Shown: one piece after another, positions 17,449 through 25,271 of the stretch
Layout of the letters: every line of letters begins with the position of its first letter
Position numbering within the stretch: position 1 is the first letter of the stretch
DNA from: Poseidonocella sedimentorum
GTDB lineage: Bacteria; Pseudomonadota; Alphaproteobacteria; Rhodobacterales; Rhodobacteraceae
Assembly (NCBI RefSeq): GCF_900116005.1
Contig: NZ_FOYI01000007.1
Location: forward strand, 62,001-126,000
DNA: 64,000 nt
Reading direction: 5' to 3'
Notes under the pieces: model-generated
The model's database searches: none
Told to the model about the DNA's origin: nothing
The model's input: the letters and a program-made list of their open reading frames with translations, nothing else
Translations under genes and position numbers: made by a program

Positions 17449-18531
17449 TCAGGAATTCCAGAGTGTTTTACTTGAAACGTCGGAGAGTGTCTTGCAGCCT
17501 GTCAGCGCCATTGCAACCTCCAATTCGGTCCGCAGGATCTCCAGCGCGTGGGAAACCCCCACCGCGCCGCCCACTGCGAGCGCCGCAAGGAGCGGCAGGC
17601 CGACCAGAACCGCATCGGCGCCGAGCGCGCGCGCCTTGAGCACATCCGTACCCCGTCGGATCCCGCCATCCATGAGAATCGCCGGCTGCGGACCGAGGGC
17701 CGCGCGGATCGCCGGCAAAGCGTCGAGCGCGGAGAGCCCGCTGTCGAGCACGCGGCCACCGTGATTGGAGACGATCACCCCCTGTGCGCCGAGCGAAATG
17801 GCGCGGGCGGCATCATCGGGATCGAGGATGCCCTTGAGCAGGATCGGCAGGTCGGTCTGCGCCCGGAGCCACGCGATATCCTCCCATGTCGGGGCGGCGG
17901 GCATGAGCCCGTCAAAGACCGCGCTGCCGCCTTCGGCCGGCGGGCTCTCGGGCGCCGGCAGCCCCGCGAGGTTGACCGCCGAGATCCCGCGCGGCAGGGC
18001 AAACCCCGCCCGCGCCTCTTCGTTGCGGATTCCGTTGACCGGCGCATCGACCGTCACGACAAGCGCGCGGTAGCCCGCCGCCTCGGCCCGGCGGACCAGC
18101 CTCAGGCTCGCCTCCCGCAGGGGCTGGAGATAGAGCTGGAACCACAGCGGGCCGCTGGTCCCGTCGGCGAGGGTCGTCATGTCCATCGACGCCTGGGCCG
18201 AGACAACCGCGAGCGCATCGCGCGCCGCGGCCCCGAGCAGCGTCGCCTCCTCCGCGCCGGGATGGGCCAGCTTGTGGAACGCCATGGGCGCCACGATAAT
18301 CGGATGGGTCAGGCTCTGGCCCAGAAGCGAGAGCCGCGTGTGCCCGCCGGCCACATCGGCCAGCACCCGGGGCCGCAGGCGAAGCCGGTCAAACGCCGCG
18401 CGGTTCTCCGCCCGCGTGAGCCCGTCCGCCCCCGACCCGGCGAGATAGGCCCAGGTCGGCGCGGGCAGCGCCCGGGCGGCGGCATCGACGTAATCCTGAA
18501 GCGAAACGATCTTGGCCGGGATGGGGCTCAT
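17449..18531 (-). CDS. FMN-dependent alpha-hydroxy-acid oxidase/dehydrogenase inside the siderophore operon
   Basis: 360 aa from the ATG that overlaps the PiuC-gene stop (ATGA). It belongs to the lactate dehydrogenase LldD/glycolate oxidase family: FMN-dependent oxidation of a 2-hydroxy acid to a 2-oxo acid. The active-site set appears complete: WAYLAGSGAD (Tyr), WFQLYL (Gln, Tyr), VTVDAPVNGIR (Asp), ILLKGIL (Lys), VSNHGGRVLD (His and Arg) and MDGGIRRGTDVLKA (phosphate site). Such an enzyme is not part of the known enterobactin pathway. It may act on a siderophore breakdown product or modify the siderophore, but the substrate is unknown. Confidence 0.85.
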   Translation of the reverse strand: MSPIPAKIVSLQDYVDAAARALPAPTWAYLAGSGADGLTRAENRAAFDRLRLRPRVLADVAGGHTRLSLLGQSLTHPIIVAPMAFHKLAHPGAEEATLLGAAARDALAVVSAQASMDMTTLADGTSGPLWFQLYLQPLREASLRLVRRAEAAGYRALVVTVDAPVNGIRNEEARAGFALPRGISAVNLAGLPAPESPPAEGGSAVFDGLMPAAPTWEDIAWLRAQTDLPILLKGILDPDDAARAISLGAQGVIVSNHGGRVLDSGLSALDALPAIRAALGPQPAILMDGGIRRGTDVLKARALGADAVLVGLPLLAALAVGGAVGVSHALEILRTELEVAMALTGCKTLSDVSSKTLWNS

Positions 18532-19211
18532 ACCTCGGCCCACTGGCGGATCATGTTGTGGTAATGCGCGGTGATGCCGGTCACCGCCGGATCGTCATCG
18601 GGGAGCAGCCCGCGGATGCGCATGATCGACTGGTCGAGGTCGTACATCATATGGCGCTGCCAGTCGTCGCGGATCATCGATTGCGCCCAGAAGAACGACG
18701 CCCAGCGCGAGCCCTTGGTCACCGGCGTCACCCGGTGCAGCGAGGTCGAGGGATAGACCACCGCGTGGCCCGCCGGCAGCTTGACCTTGTGCTCGCCATA
18801 GGTGTCCTTCACGACCAGTTCGCCGCCCTCGTACTCATCGGGTTCGGTGAGGAAGACGGTGGTCGAGACATCCGTGCGGATGCGCTGGCCGGTCTGGGGA
18901 ATGACGCGGATCGAGCCGTCGACATGATCGCCGAAGGTCATGCCCGCGTCGTAGCGGTTGAACATCGGCGGCAGGACCTGAAGCGGCAGAACGGCCGAGG
19001 AATAGGTCGGGCTGCGGCCCAGTGCCTGAAGGACCAGCGCGCTGAGCTTCTGGGCCTCGTGGTTGTCGGTCGGGACCTGAAGGTTCTTCTTCACCCCCGC
19101 CGCCTGATCGCCCGCCGTGCTGAGCCCGTCGACCCAGTCGGTCCGTTCGAGGACCTGGCGGATATGCGCGGTTTCGTCAGGGGTGAGCAGATCGGGGATG
19201 GTGATGAGCAT
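18528..19211 (-). CDS. PKHD-type Fe(II)/2-oxoglutarate hydroxylase (PiuC/YbiX family)
   Basis: 227 aa from the ATG at 19211; an upstream extension lacks family similarity. It is a cytosolic iron- and 2-oxoglutarate-dependent dioxygenase. The iron ligands are visible in FGDHVDGSIR (His-x-Asp) and TSLHRVTPV (His), and the 2-oxoglutarate arginine in KGSRWASFFW. In E. coli and Pseudomonas the same family is encoded beside Fiu/PiuA catecholate receptors and is iron-repressed, as here. Its substrate remains unknown in the literature as far as I know. It lies 82 bases after the receptor gene. Confidence 0.92.
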   Translation of the reverse strand: MLITIPDLLTPDETAHIRQVLERTDWVDGLSTAGDQAAGVKKNLQVPTDNHEAQKLSALVLQALGRSPTYSSAVLPLQVLPPMFNRYDAGMTFGDHVDGSIRVIPQTGQRIRTDVSTTVFLTEPDEYEGGELVVKDTYGEHKVKLPAGHAVVYPSTSLHRVTPVTKGSRWASFFWAQSMIRDDWQRHMMYDLDQSIMRIRGLLPDDDPAVTGITAHYHNMIRQWAEV

Positions 19212-19293
19212 CGGCGCCTCTCGGGTCTCGGGGTTGGAAAACCGGGGCCCGCGCGGGGCCCCGGCCAGTTTCATTCGGCCGGAAGGCCGTGGC

Positions 19294-21432
19294 TCAGAAC
19301 GACTTCGTCAGCGTCATCGACACGGTCCGCGCCGGGCCCATGTAGACGAACTGGCCATGGTGGCTGGAGCCGTAGACATCCTCATCGAAGAGGTTGGTGA
19401 CGTTGACCTGGACGGCCGTGTCCTCGGCAAAGGCGTAGCGCGCCATGGCGTCCACCTGCCAGGACGAGGGGATCAGCCGCGTCTCGTTATTGCCGGCGAA
19501 GCGCTCGCCGGTGTAGGTCGCGCCGCCGCCGACCGTGAGGGCGTCGTTCACGTCATAGGTCGACCAGATCGAGAAGCTGTTCTCCGGCACGTTCCGGCTG
19601 AAATCGGTGTCCGAGGATTTCGAGCTGTAGTCGATCCGCGAATAGCCGCCCGAGAGCGACCATTTGTCGGTCACCTGCCCCGCGAAGGTCAGCTCGATCC
19701 CCTGGGACTGGCTGTCGCCGGCCAGCTCCCAGACATCCTCTTCGACCTCCACGCGCTCGTTGTCCTTCTGGATCCGATAGATCGACGCGCCGAGAAGGAA
19801 GCTGTCGTTGACCAGCCATTTCGCCCCGAGCTCGTAGGTGTAAGAGCGTTCGGGATCGAGTTCGACCGTGTCGGTGTTCGCGGAATCGGTCTGGATGCCG
19901 GGATTGCCGAGCGCCGGATCGGCCGAGGAGCTGACCACCGCATAGAGCGAGACGTCCTGCCGCGGGTGGTAGACCACGCCGAAGTTGCCGTTGAGGAAGC
20001 CCTGCTCCTCTTCAAGCTCCGTCGGGTTGGAACTCGGCCCCGTGAGCGCCATCGCGTCCACCATGTCATAGCGCAGGCCCGCCGTGACCTCCCACTGGGG
20101 AGAGAGCGTCATCGTGTCGATGGCATAGAGCGATGTGGTGACCACCTCGCCGAATTTCGAGCGGTCTTCCTCCGAGACGCTTCCATCCCAGGCGGCATTG
20201 TAGTTGGGGTTCTCATAGCTCAGGACCGGATCCGTAGGGGCGTCGATCGAGAGCGATCCGCGGTCGGTGGTTTCCTTGGAGAGGTCAACACCAACGACGA
20301 AGTTGTGGCTGGCGCCGAAGGCCTCGCGCTCGCCGGACAGTTGCGCGTTGAGCGCGACGGTCCTGGTGAGGCGGTTGCCGTTGCGGTCCTGCGCCTCGAC
20401 CCCGCCCGCGACGGCGGCGGGCTTGGTCGTCAGGTAGACGTTTTCGTCTTCCGTCACGCGAAGGGTCGACTGGAAAGTGAGCCCATTGGCGAGGTCGTGG
20501 TCCACACGAGCATAGGCCGAGCGGGTGATGTTGTCGCGGAAGTCGCGGTCATGCAGGCCGTACCAGTTGTCGTTGTCCACATCGGTGGGCTGATACGGAT
20601 CGTCGTCCGTGCCGGAGCCGACCGCGAATTCAGCGGGCGTGTTGGCGTTGGTGAAGGAGATGCCGTAGTCCGGCAGGTCGTGCATCTCGTAGTAGTAAAG
20701 CCCGGCGGTGATCGAGGTGGTGTTGCTCAGCCGGTAGGTGAGGCTCGGCGCGAAGCCATAGCGCTCGGAGGTCAGGCCCTTGCGGCCGTTGAGGTCATCG
20801 GCCTGCTGGCCCATGAGGTTGAGCCGCACCGCGCCGGAGCCGAAATCGCGGTTCACGTCGAGCGTGGCGCGCATGTAGTTCCCGGTCCCGTAGGTGAGCG
20901 CGACATCGGCGAAATTGCCGGGCTGGGGCGTCTTGGTGTCGAGGTTGATGGTCCCGCCGGTGGAGCCGCGGCCCGCCGTCGTGCCCGAGGCGCCCTTGTT
21001 GACCTGCACCGAGTCGAGGTTGAACGTCTCGTAGCTCACGCGCGAGGAGTTGCGGATCCCGTCGACCGAGATGTCGGAGTTGGCATCGAAGCCGCGGATG
21101 ATCGGCGCGGTGCCCATCGGGTTGCCGCCCTCGCCCGCCTGAAGCGTGACGCCCGGCGTCGCGCGCAGCACGTCCTCGACCGAATTGAGCCCGCGGTCAG
21201 CGATCTCCTCGGCCGACATGGTGTTGACGGTCTGGGGCGTGTCCACGAGCGGCGCGGTGGCCTTGTCGTTGGAGCTCTCAGTGGTGGCATAGCCTGGGCC
21301 GCCGCTCGTGATTTCGATCGGATCGAGCTCGATCGCGGCGGTCTGGGCATGGGCGGGGATGGCGCAGGCGGTGGACAGGGCCAGAGTCGGCAGGAGGCCG
21401 AGCGTCGTGCCGACTGTTTTCTTTTGGGTCAT
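19294..21432 (-). CDS. TonB-dependent catecholate siderophore receptor (Fiu-like)
   Basis: 712 aa outer-membrane receptor. It has a signal peptide ending around ACAIPAHAQ, a plug domain (DTPQTVNTMSAEEIADRG, IIRGFD, GRGSTGGTINLDTKTPQPG) and a 22-strand barrel ending in the classic C-terminal phenylalanine (TLTKSF). The plug sequence and the adjacent hydroxylase gene match Fiu/PiuA-type receptors for catechols. It begins the long minus-strand operon receptor-piuC-oxidase-entE-ArCP-entF. I see no exact TGA-N9-TCA box in its upstream region. Confidence 0.92.
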   Translation of the reverse strand: MTQKKTVGTTLGLLPTLALSTACAIPAHAQTAAIELDPIEITSGGPGYATTESSNDKATAPLVDTPQTVNTMSAEEIADRGLNSVEDVLRATPGVTLQAGEGGNPMGTAPIIRGFDANSDISVDGIRNSSRVSYETFNLDSVQVNKGASGTTAGRGSTGGTINLDTKTPQPGNFADVALTYGTGNYMRATLDVNRDFGSGAVRLNLMGQQADDLNGRKGLTSERYGFAPSLTYRLSNTTSITAGLYYYEMHDLPDYGISFTNANTPAEFAVGSGTDDDPYQPTDVDNDNWYGLHDRDFRDNITRSAYARVDHDLANGLTFQSTLRVTEDENVYLTTKPAAVAGGVEAQDRNGNRLTRTVALNAQLSGEREAFGASHNFVVGVDLSKETTDRGSLSIDAPTDPVLSYENPNYNAAWDGSVSEEDRSKFGEVVTTSLYAIDTMTLSPQWEVTAGLRYDMVDAMALTGPSSNPTELEEEQGFLNGNFGVVYHPRQDVSLYAVVSSSADPALGNPGIQTDSANTDTVELDPERSYTYELGAKWLVNDSFLLGASIYRIQKDNERVEVEEDVWELAGDSQSQGIELTFAGQVTDKWSLSGGYSRIDYSSKSSDTDFSRNVPENSFSIWSTYDVNDALTVGGGATYTGERFAGNNETRLIPSSWQVDAMARYAFAEDTAVQVNVTNLFDEDVYGSSHHGQFVYMGPARTVSMTLTKSF

Positions 21433-22019
21433 GGGTATCTCCCTCGAAAGCGTCTTGATGCATTTCGAATGAACCTGTCTGGCTAGGCTGGCTGGAGAGG
21501 ATCGAAAGCGGTTCCGGAAACAACGTGCGTTGTCGGCGCGGTTATTGTGCGTCCATCGCCGGGAGGCAACAGGGTGCGCGAAATTTTCCGAGTTTTTTTA
21601 TAGGTTACTTTCATCGTTGTGTCCAAATTGCGACATCGCCGGCCCCGGAGCGGCCGCGTCCGGCCCCTCCCCCCGCGCGCGGCGGCCATGTCGCCCAACC
21701 GCGCCAACCCCCTCGCCGGGCGCCTGAATTTCGTTCCGGCTGACGCAAGCGCGCTGGAACAGGGTACCCGAAATTTCGGGCCGGTTTTGACGCTGTCCTT
21801 TATTGCCCCGGGCGGTCTTGCCGCGTCGCAAGGGCCTCGTTAGCTCTCTCGCGAAAGGCGGTGCGCGCCTTGGGCTTCGGGTCGTTTGCGACCGGAGGCC
21901 AGAGGGCACGCCGCGATTTCGAACCGAACGGATGGACCTAAAACGACACGACCCCGGCGCCCTGCTCGCTCCGATCAGGACCGTCGCGGCGCCCATCACC
22001 TGGCAGAAGGAAAGACCAC
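21433..22019. other. 587-base divergent intergenic region
   Basis: This region lies between the receptor gene (minus) and the peroxiredoxin gene (plus). Short reading frames in it have no recognisable protein features. It holds an AT-rich stretch at about 21578-21615 (a run of seven or more T, then ATAGGTTACTTTCAT) that could carry the receptor promoter, and the 14-bp palindrome described separately. Confidence 0.5.
21767..21780. promoter_or_regulatory. 14-bp perfect palindrome, possible operator
   Basis: CCCGAAATTTCGGG is perfectly self-complementary and lies in non-coding DNA about 240 bases upstream of the peroxiredoxin start. It could be a dimeric regulator site; no known regulator can be assigned. 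Confidence 0.35.
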
Positions 22020-22673
22020 GTGGCATTGCGCATCAACGACACCGTCCCCAACCTCACCGTGACCACCGATCAGGGCACGTTCAGCCTGCATGACTGGATC
22101 GGCGACAGCTGGGCGATCCTGTTCAGCCACCCCAAGGATTTCACCCCCGTCTGCACCACCGAGTTCAGCGCCGTGGCGCAGCTCGCTGACGAGTGGGAAA
22201 AGCGCGGCACCAAGGTGATCGGCGTTTCGGTCGACGGGGTCGAGGACCACAAGAAATGGAAAGGCGACATCGAGACCTTCGGCGGCGCCGCGGCCGGCTT
22301 CCCGATCATCGCCGATGACGGGCTGGAAGTCTCCAAAGCCTTCGACATGCTGCCCGCCGAGGCCTACCTCCCCGATGGCCGCACCCCGGCCGACAGCGCC
22401 ACCGTGCGCGCCGTCTTCATCATCGGCCCGGACAAGCAGCTCAAGCTCTCCATGACCTACCCGATGACCGTGGGCCGCAACTTCGCAGAGATACTCCGCG
22501 CGCTCGACGGGCTCCAGACTTCGACCGGCAAGGGCGTCGCAACCCCCGCGAACTGGACCCCGGGCGGCGACGTGATCATCCCCGCCACGGTCAGCGACGA
22601 GGACGCGAAAGCCAAGTTCGGCGATTTCAAAAAGGTCCTGCCCTACCTGCGCACGACCAAAGAGCCGGCATAA
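22020..22673 (+). CDS. 1-Cys peroxiredoxin (Prx6 family)
   Basis: 217 aa from a GTG start with AGAAGGAAAG just upstream. It reduces hydrogen peroxide and organic peroxides in the cytosol. The peroxidatic Cys45 lies in DFTPVCTTE, and the Prx6-type C-terminal extension (TPANWTPGGDVIIPATVSDE) is present. It stands alone ahead of the cysteine-assimilation genes, with a hairpin between. Its closeness to iron-uptake genes fits oxidative-stress defence but is not proof of co-regulation. Confidence 0.93.
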   Translation: MALRINDTVPNLTVTTDQGTFSLHDWIGDSWAILFSHPKDFTPVCTTEFSAVAQLADEWEKRGTKVIGVSVDGVEDHKKWKGDIETFGGAAAGFPIIADDGLEVSKAFDMLPAEAYLPDGRTPADSATVRAVFIIGPDKQLKLSMTYPMTVGRNFAEILRALDGLQTSTGKGVATPANWTPGGDVIIPATVSDEDAKAKFGDFKKVLPYLRTTKEPA

Positions 22674-22701
22674 GCCCGGCGCCGTCTGCCCAAAAACCCG
22701 A

Positions 22702-22726
22702 GCCGGGCGCCCGCGACGCGCCCGGC
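22702..22726 (+). terminator. Hairpin after the peroxiredoxin gene
   Basis: A perfect 9-bp stem (GCCGGGCGC / GCGCCCGGC) with a 7-base loop lies 29 bases after the stop. No T-run follows, so termination strength is uncertain. Confidence 0.45.
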
Positions 22727-22788
22727 CATCCTCATCAAGACCGCACTCGCAGCCCGCAATCGAAGCCCGCAATCGAAGGTAGCCACCG

Positions 22789-24507
22789 ATGCTCGACAGC
22801 AAAGCCGACAAGCCCAATCTGATCGTTGAGGGCAAACTGTCCGACAACGAACGGCTCAAGCGTGAGAGCGATTTCCTGCGCGGGACGATCGAAGCGGACT
22901 TGCAGGACCCGATCACCGGGGGCTTCAGCGCCGACAATTTCCAGCTCATCCGCTTCCACGGCATGTACCAGCAGGATGACCGCGATATCCGCGCCGAGCG
23001 CGCCGCGCAAAAGCTGGAGCCGCTGCACAATGTGATGCTGCGCGCGCGGATGCCCGGCGGGATCATCTCGCCCGAGCAATGGCTCGTCATCGAGAAATTC
23101 GCCGAAGAGCACACGATCTACGGCTCCGTCCGGCTGACCACGCGCCAGACCTTCCAGTTCCACGGCGTGTTGAAGCCCGAGATCAAGGACATGCACAAGG
23201 TCATCAACTCGGCCGGGATCGATTCCATCGCTACCGCGGGCGACGTGAACCGCAACGTGCTCTGCACCACCAACCCGGTGGAATCCGAGCTGCACGCCGA
23301 GGCCTACGAGTGGTCCAAGCGGATCTCCGAGCACCTGCTGCCGAAGACCCGCGCCTATGCCGAGATCTGGCTCGATGGCGAGAAGGTCAAGACCACCGAG
23401 GAGCCGATCCTCGGCGAGACCTACCTGCCGCGCAAATTCAAGACCACCGTGAGCATCCCGCCCAATAACGAGGTGGATCTGCACGCCAACGACCTCAACT
23501 TCGTGGCCATCGCCGAGGGCGGCAAGCTCATCGGCTGGAATGTGCTGGTGGGCGGCGGGCTCGCCATGACCCACGGCGACACCTCGACCTATCCGCGCAA
23601 GGCCGATGATTTCGGCTTCATTCCGCTGGAGGATACGCTCAAGGTCGCCGAACACGTGGTCACCGTCCAGCGCGACTGGGGCAACCGGGTCAACCGCAAG
23701 AACGCCAAGACGAAATACACCCTCGACCGCGTCGGCATCGATACGTTCAAGGCCGAGGTGGAGCGCCGCGCGGGCATCACCTTCGCGCCCTCCCGCCCCT
23801 ATGAATTCACCAGCCGGGGCGACCGGTTCGGCTGGGTCGAAGGGGTCGACGGCAAGCATCACCTGACGCTGTACCTCCTGAGCGGGCGCATCCTCGACTA
23901 CCCGGGCCGGCCACTGAAGACCGGCCTGCGCAAGATCGCGGAAATCCACAAGGGCGATTTCCGCATGACCGCGAACCAGAACCTCGTCATCGCCGGGGTT
24001 GCCGCCAAGGATCGCAAGAAGATCGAAAAGATCGCGCGGGACCACGGGCTGATCGACGACATGATGACGCCGCAGCTCAAGAACTCCATGGCCTGCGTCG
24101 CGCTGCCGACCTGCCCGCTCGCCATGGCCGAGGCCGAGCGCTTCCTGCCCGATCTGGTGGCGGCGGTCGAAGGGCTTCTGGTCAAGCACGGCATCCCCGA
24201 TGATCACATCATCCTGCGCGTTGTGGGCTGCCCCAACGGCTGCGGCCGGGCGATGCTCGCCGAGGCCGGGCTCGTGGGCAAGGGGCCGAACAAATACAAC
24301 CTCTACCTCGGCGGCAACCGTGTCGGCACGCGGATCCCCAAGCTGCACCTTGAGAACGTGAGCCCCGATGCGATTCTCGAAGAGCTCGACGGGCTCATCG
24401 GGCGGTGGGTGGCCGAGCGCGAGGAGAGCGAATGCTTCGGCGATTTCGTCATCCGCGCCGGTGTCGTCACCGCGGTCGAGGTCTCCAAGCGCGACTTTTA
24501 CGCATAA
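22789..24507 (+). CDS. cysI: Sulfite reductase hemoprotein subunit CysI
   Basis: 572 aa, close to E. coli CysI. It reduces sulfite to sulfide with six electrons, using siroheme and a 4Fe-4S cluster. Cluster cysteines are in CVALPTC (with the preceding NSMA) and CPNGC, and substrate-binding basic residues in [12 protein letters not shown]. It is the first gene of a cysI-cysH-cysJ operon; AAGGTAG provides the ribosome site. The flavoprotein partner CysJ is encoded two genes downstream. Confidence 0.95.
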   Translation: MLDSKADKPNLIVEGKLSDNERLKRESDFLRGTIEADLQDPITGGFSADNFQLIRFHGMYQQDDRDIRAERAAQKLEPLHNVMLRARMPGGIISPEQWLVIEKFAEEHTIYGSVRLTTRQTFQFHGVLKPEIKDMHKVINSAGIDSIATAGDVNRNVLCTTNPVESELHAEAYEWSKRISEHLLPKTRAYAEIWLDGEKVKTTEEPILGETYLPRKFKTTVSIPPNNEVDLHANDLNFVAIAEGGKLIGWNVLVGGGLAMTHGDTSTYPRKADDFGFIPLEDTLKVAEHVVTVQRDWGNRVNRKNAKTKYTLDRVGIDTFKAEVERRAGITFAPSRPYEFTSRGDRFGWVEGVDGKHHLTLYLLSGRILDYPGRPLKTGLRKIAEIHKGDFRMTANQNLVIAGVAAKDRKKIEKIARDHGLIDDMMTPQLKNSMACVALPTCPLAMAEAERFLPDLVAAVEGLLVKHGIPDDHIILRVVGCPNGCGRAMLAEAGLVGKGPNKYNLYLGGNRVGTRIPKLHLENVSPDAILEELDGLIGRWVAEREESECFGDFVIRAGVVTAVEVSKRDFYA

Positions 24508-24526
24508 ACCGAAGCGAGGCGAAGTC

Positions 24527-25267
24527 ATGTCATCTGCTGTCAAATCCCAAGTCCAGCCCGAGGCGGCCGTGCGCGGCCCCAAGGTTTTCACCGCGGCCAA
24601 CGAGTGGCTCGAAGGGCAGGACGCGCAGACGCGCATCACCTGGGCGCTGGAAAACCTGCCGCGCGATCACGTCGTCTCGTCGAGCTTCGGGATCCAGTCG
24701 GCGGTCATGCTGCACCTGATGACACGGGCCGTGCCGGATATCCCGGTGCTGCTGTTCGACACCGGCTACCTCTTCCCCGAGACCTATCGTTTCGTCGATG
24801 AGCTGACAGAACGGCTCAAGCTCAACCTGCGCGTCTTCCGCGCCGAAATGTCCCCTGCCTGGCAGGAAGCGCGCTTCGGCCAGCTCTGGGAACAGGGCGA
24901 GGAAGGGCTCAAGAAATACAACAGCATGAACAAGGTCGAGCCGATGCAGCGGGCGATGTCCAATGTGGGCGCCGGGACCTGGTACAGCGGGCTGCGCCGC
25001 GTGCAATCGGACAGCCGCGCCGATCGCAAGATCCTCGAATTCCAGCACGGCCGGGTGAAGTTCCACCCGATCGTCGACTGGAGCAACCGCGACATCCACT
25101 TCTACCTCAAGGAGCACGACCTGCCCTATCACCCGCTCTGGGAAAAGGGATATGTCAGCGTCGGCGACACCCACACCACCCGCAAGCTCGAAGACGGCAT
25201 GCGCGAAGAAGACACGCGCTTCTTCGGCATGTCGCGCGAATGCGGCCTGCACATCGAACAGGAGTAA
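24527..25267 (+). CDS. cysH: Phosphoadenylyl-sulfate (PAPS) reductase CysH
   Basis: 246 aa. It reduces activated sulfate to sulfite with thioredoxin. The catalytic ECGLH motif is at the C-terminus (Cys239), with [13 protein letters not shown] (modified P-loop) and [12 protein letters not shown]. There are no paired CC motifs, so it lacks the 4Fe-4S cluster of APS reductases and should use PAPS like the E. coli enzyme. This is unlike many alphaproteobacteria, which use the APS type. It is 19 bases from cysI and 4 bases from cysJ. Confidence 0.92.
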   Translation: MSSAVKSQVQPEAAVRGPKVFTAANEWLEGQDAQTRITWALENLPRDHVVSSSFGIQSAVMLHLMTRAVPDIPVLLFDTGYLFPETYRFVDELTERLKLNLRVFRAEMSPAWQEARFGQLWEQGEEGLKKYNSMNKVEPMQRAMSNVGAGTWYSGLRRVQSDSRADRKILEFQHGRVKFHPIVDWSNRDIHFYLKEHDLPYHPLWEKGYVSVGDTHTTRKLEDGMREEDTRFFGMSRECGLHIEQE

Positions 25268-25271
25268 GCTC

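Noticed and set aside
17459-17475. Iron-box-like sequence (shared TAAAACACT) just upstream of entE
   Set aside because: It encodes the last residues of the FMN oxidase and lacks the TGA-N9-TCA ends; probably coincidence, since the genes are otherwise one operon.
21598-22026. Minus-strand frame in the region upstream of the Fiu-like receptor
   Set aside because: No family features, poor start context, and it overlaps the promoter regions of two divergent genes.
22735-24639. 634-residue minus-strand frame opposite cysI
   Set aside because: Shadow of cysI, whose cofactor motifs are intact on the plus strand.
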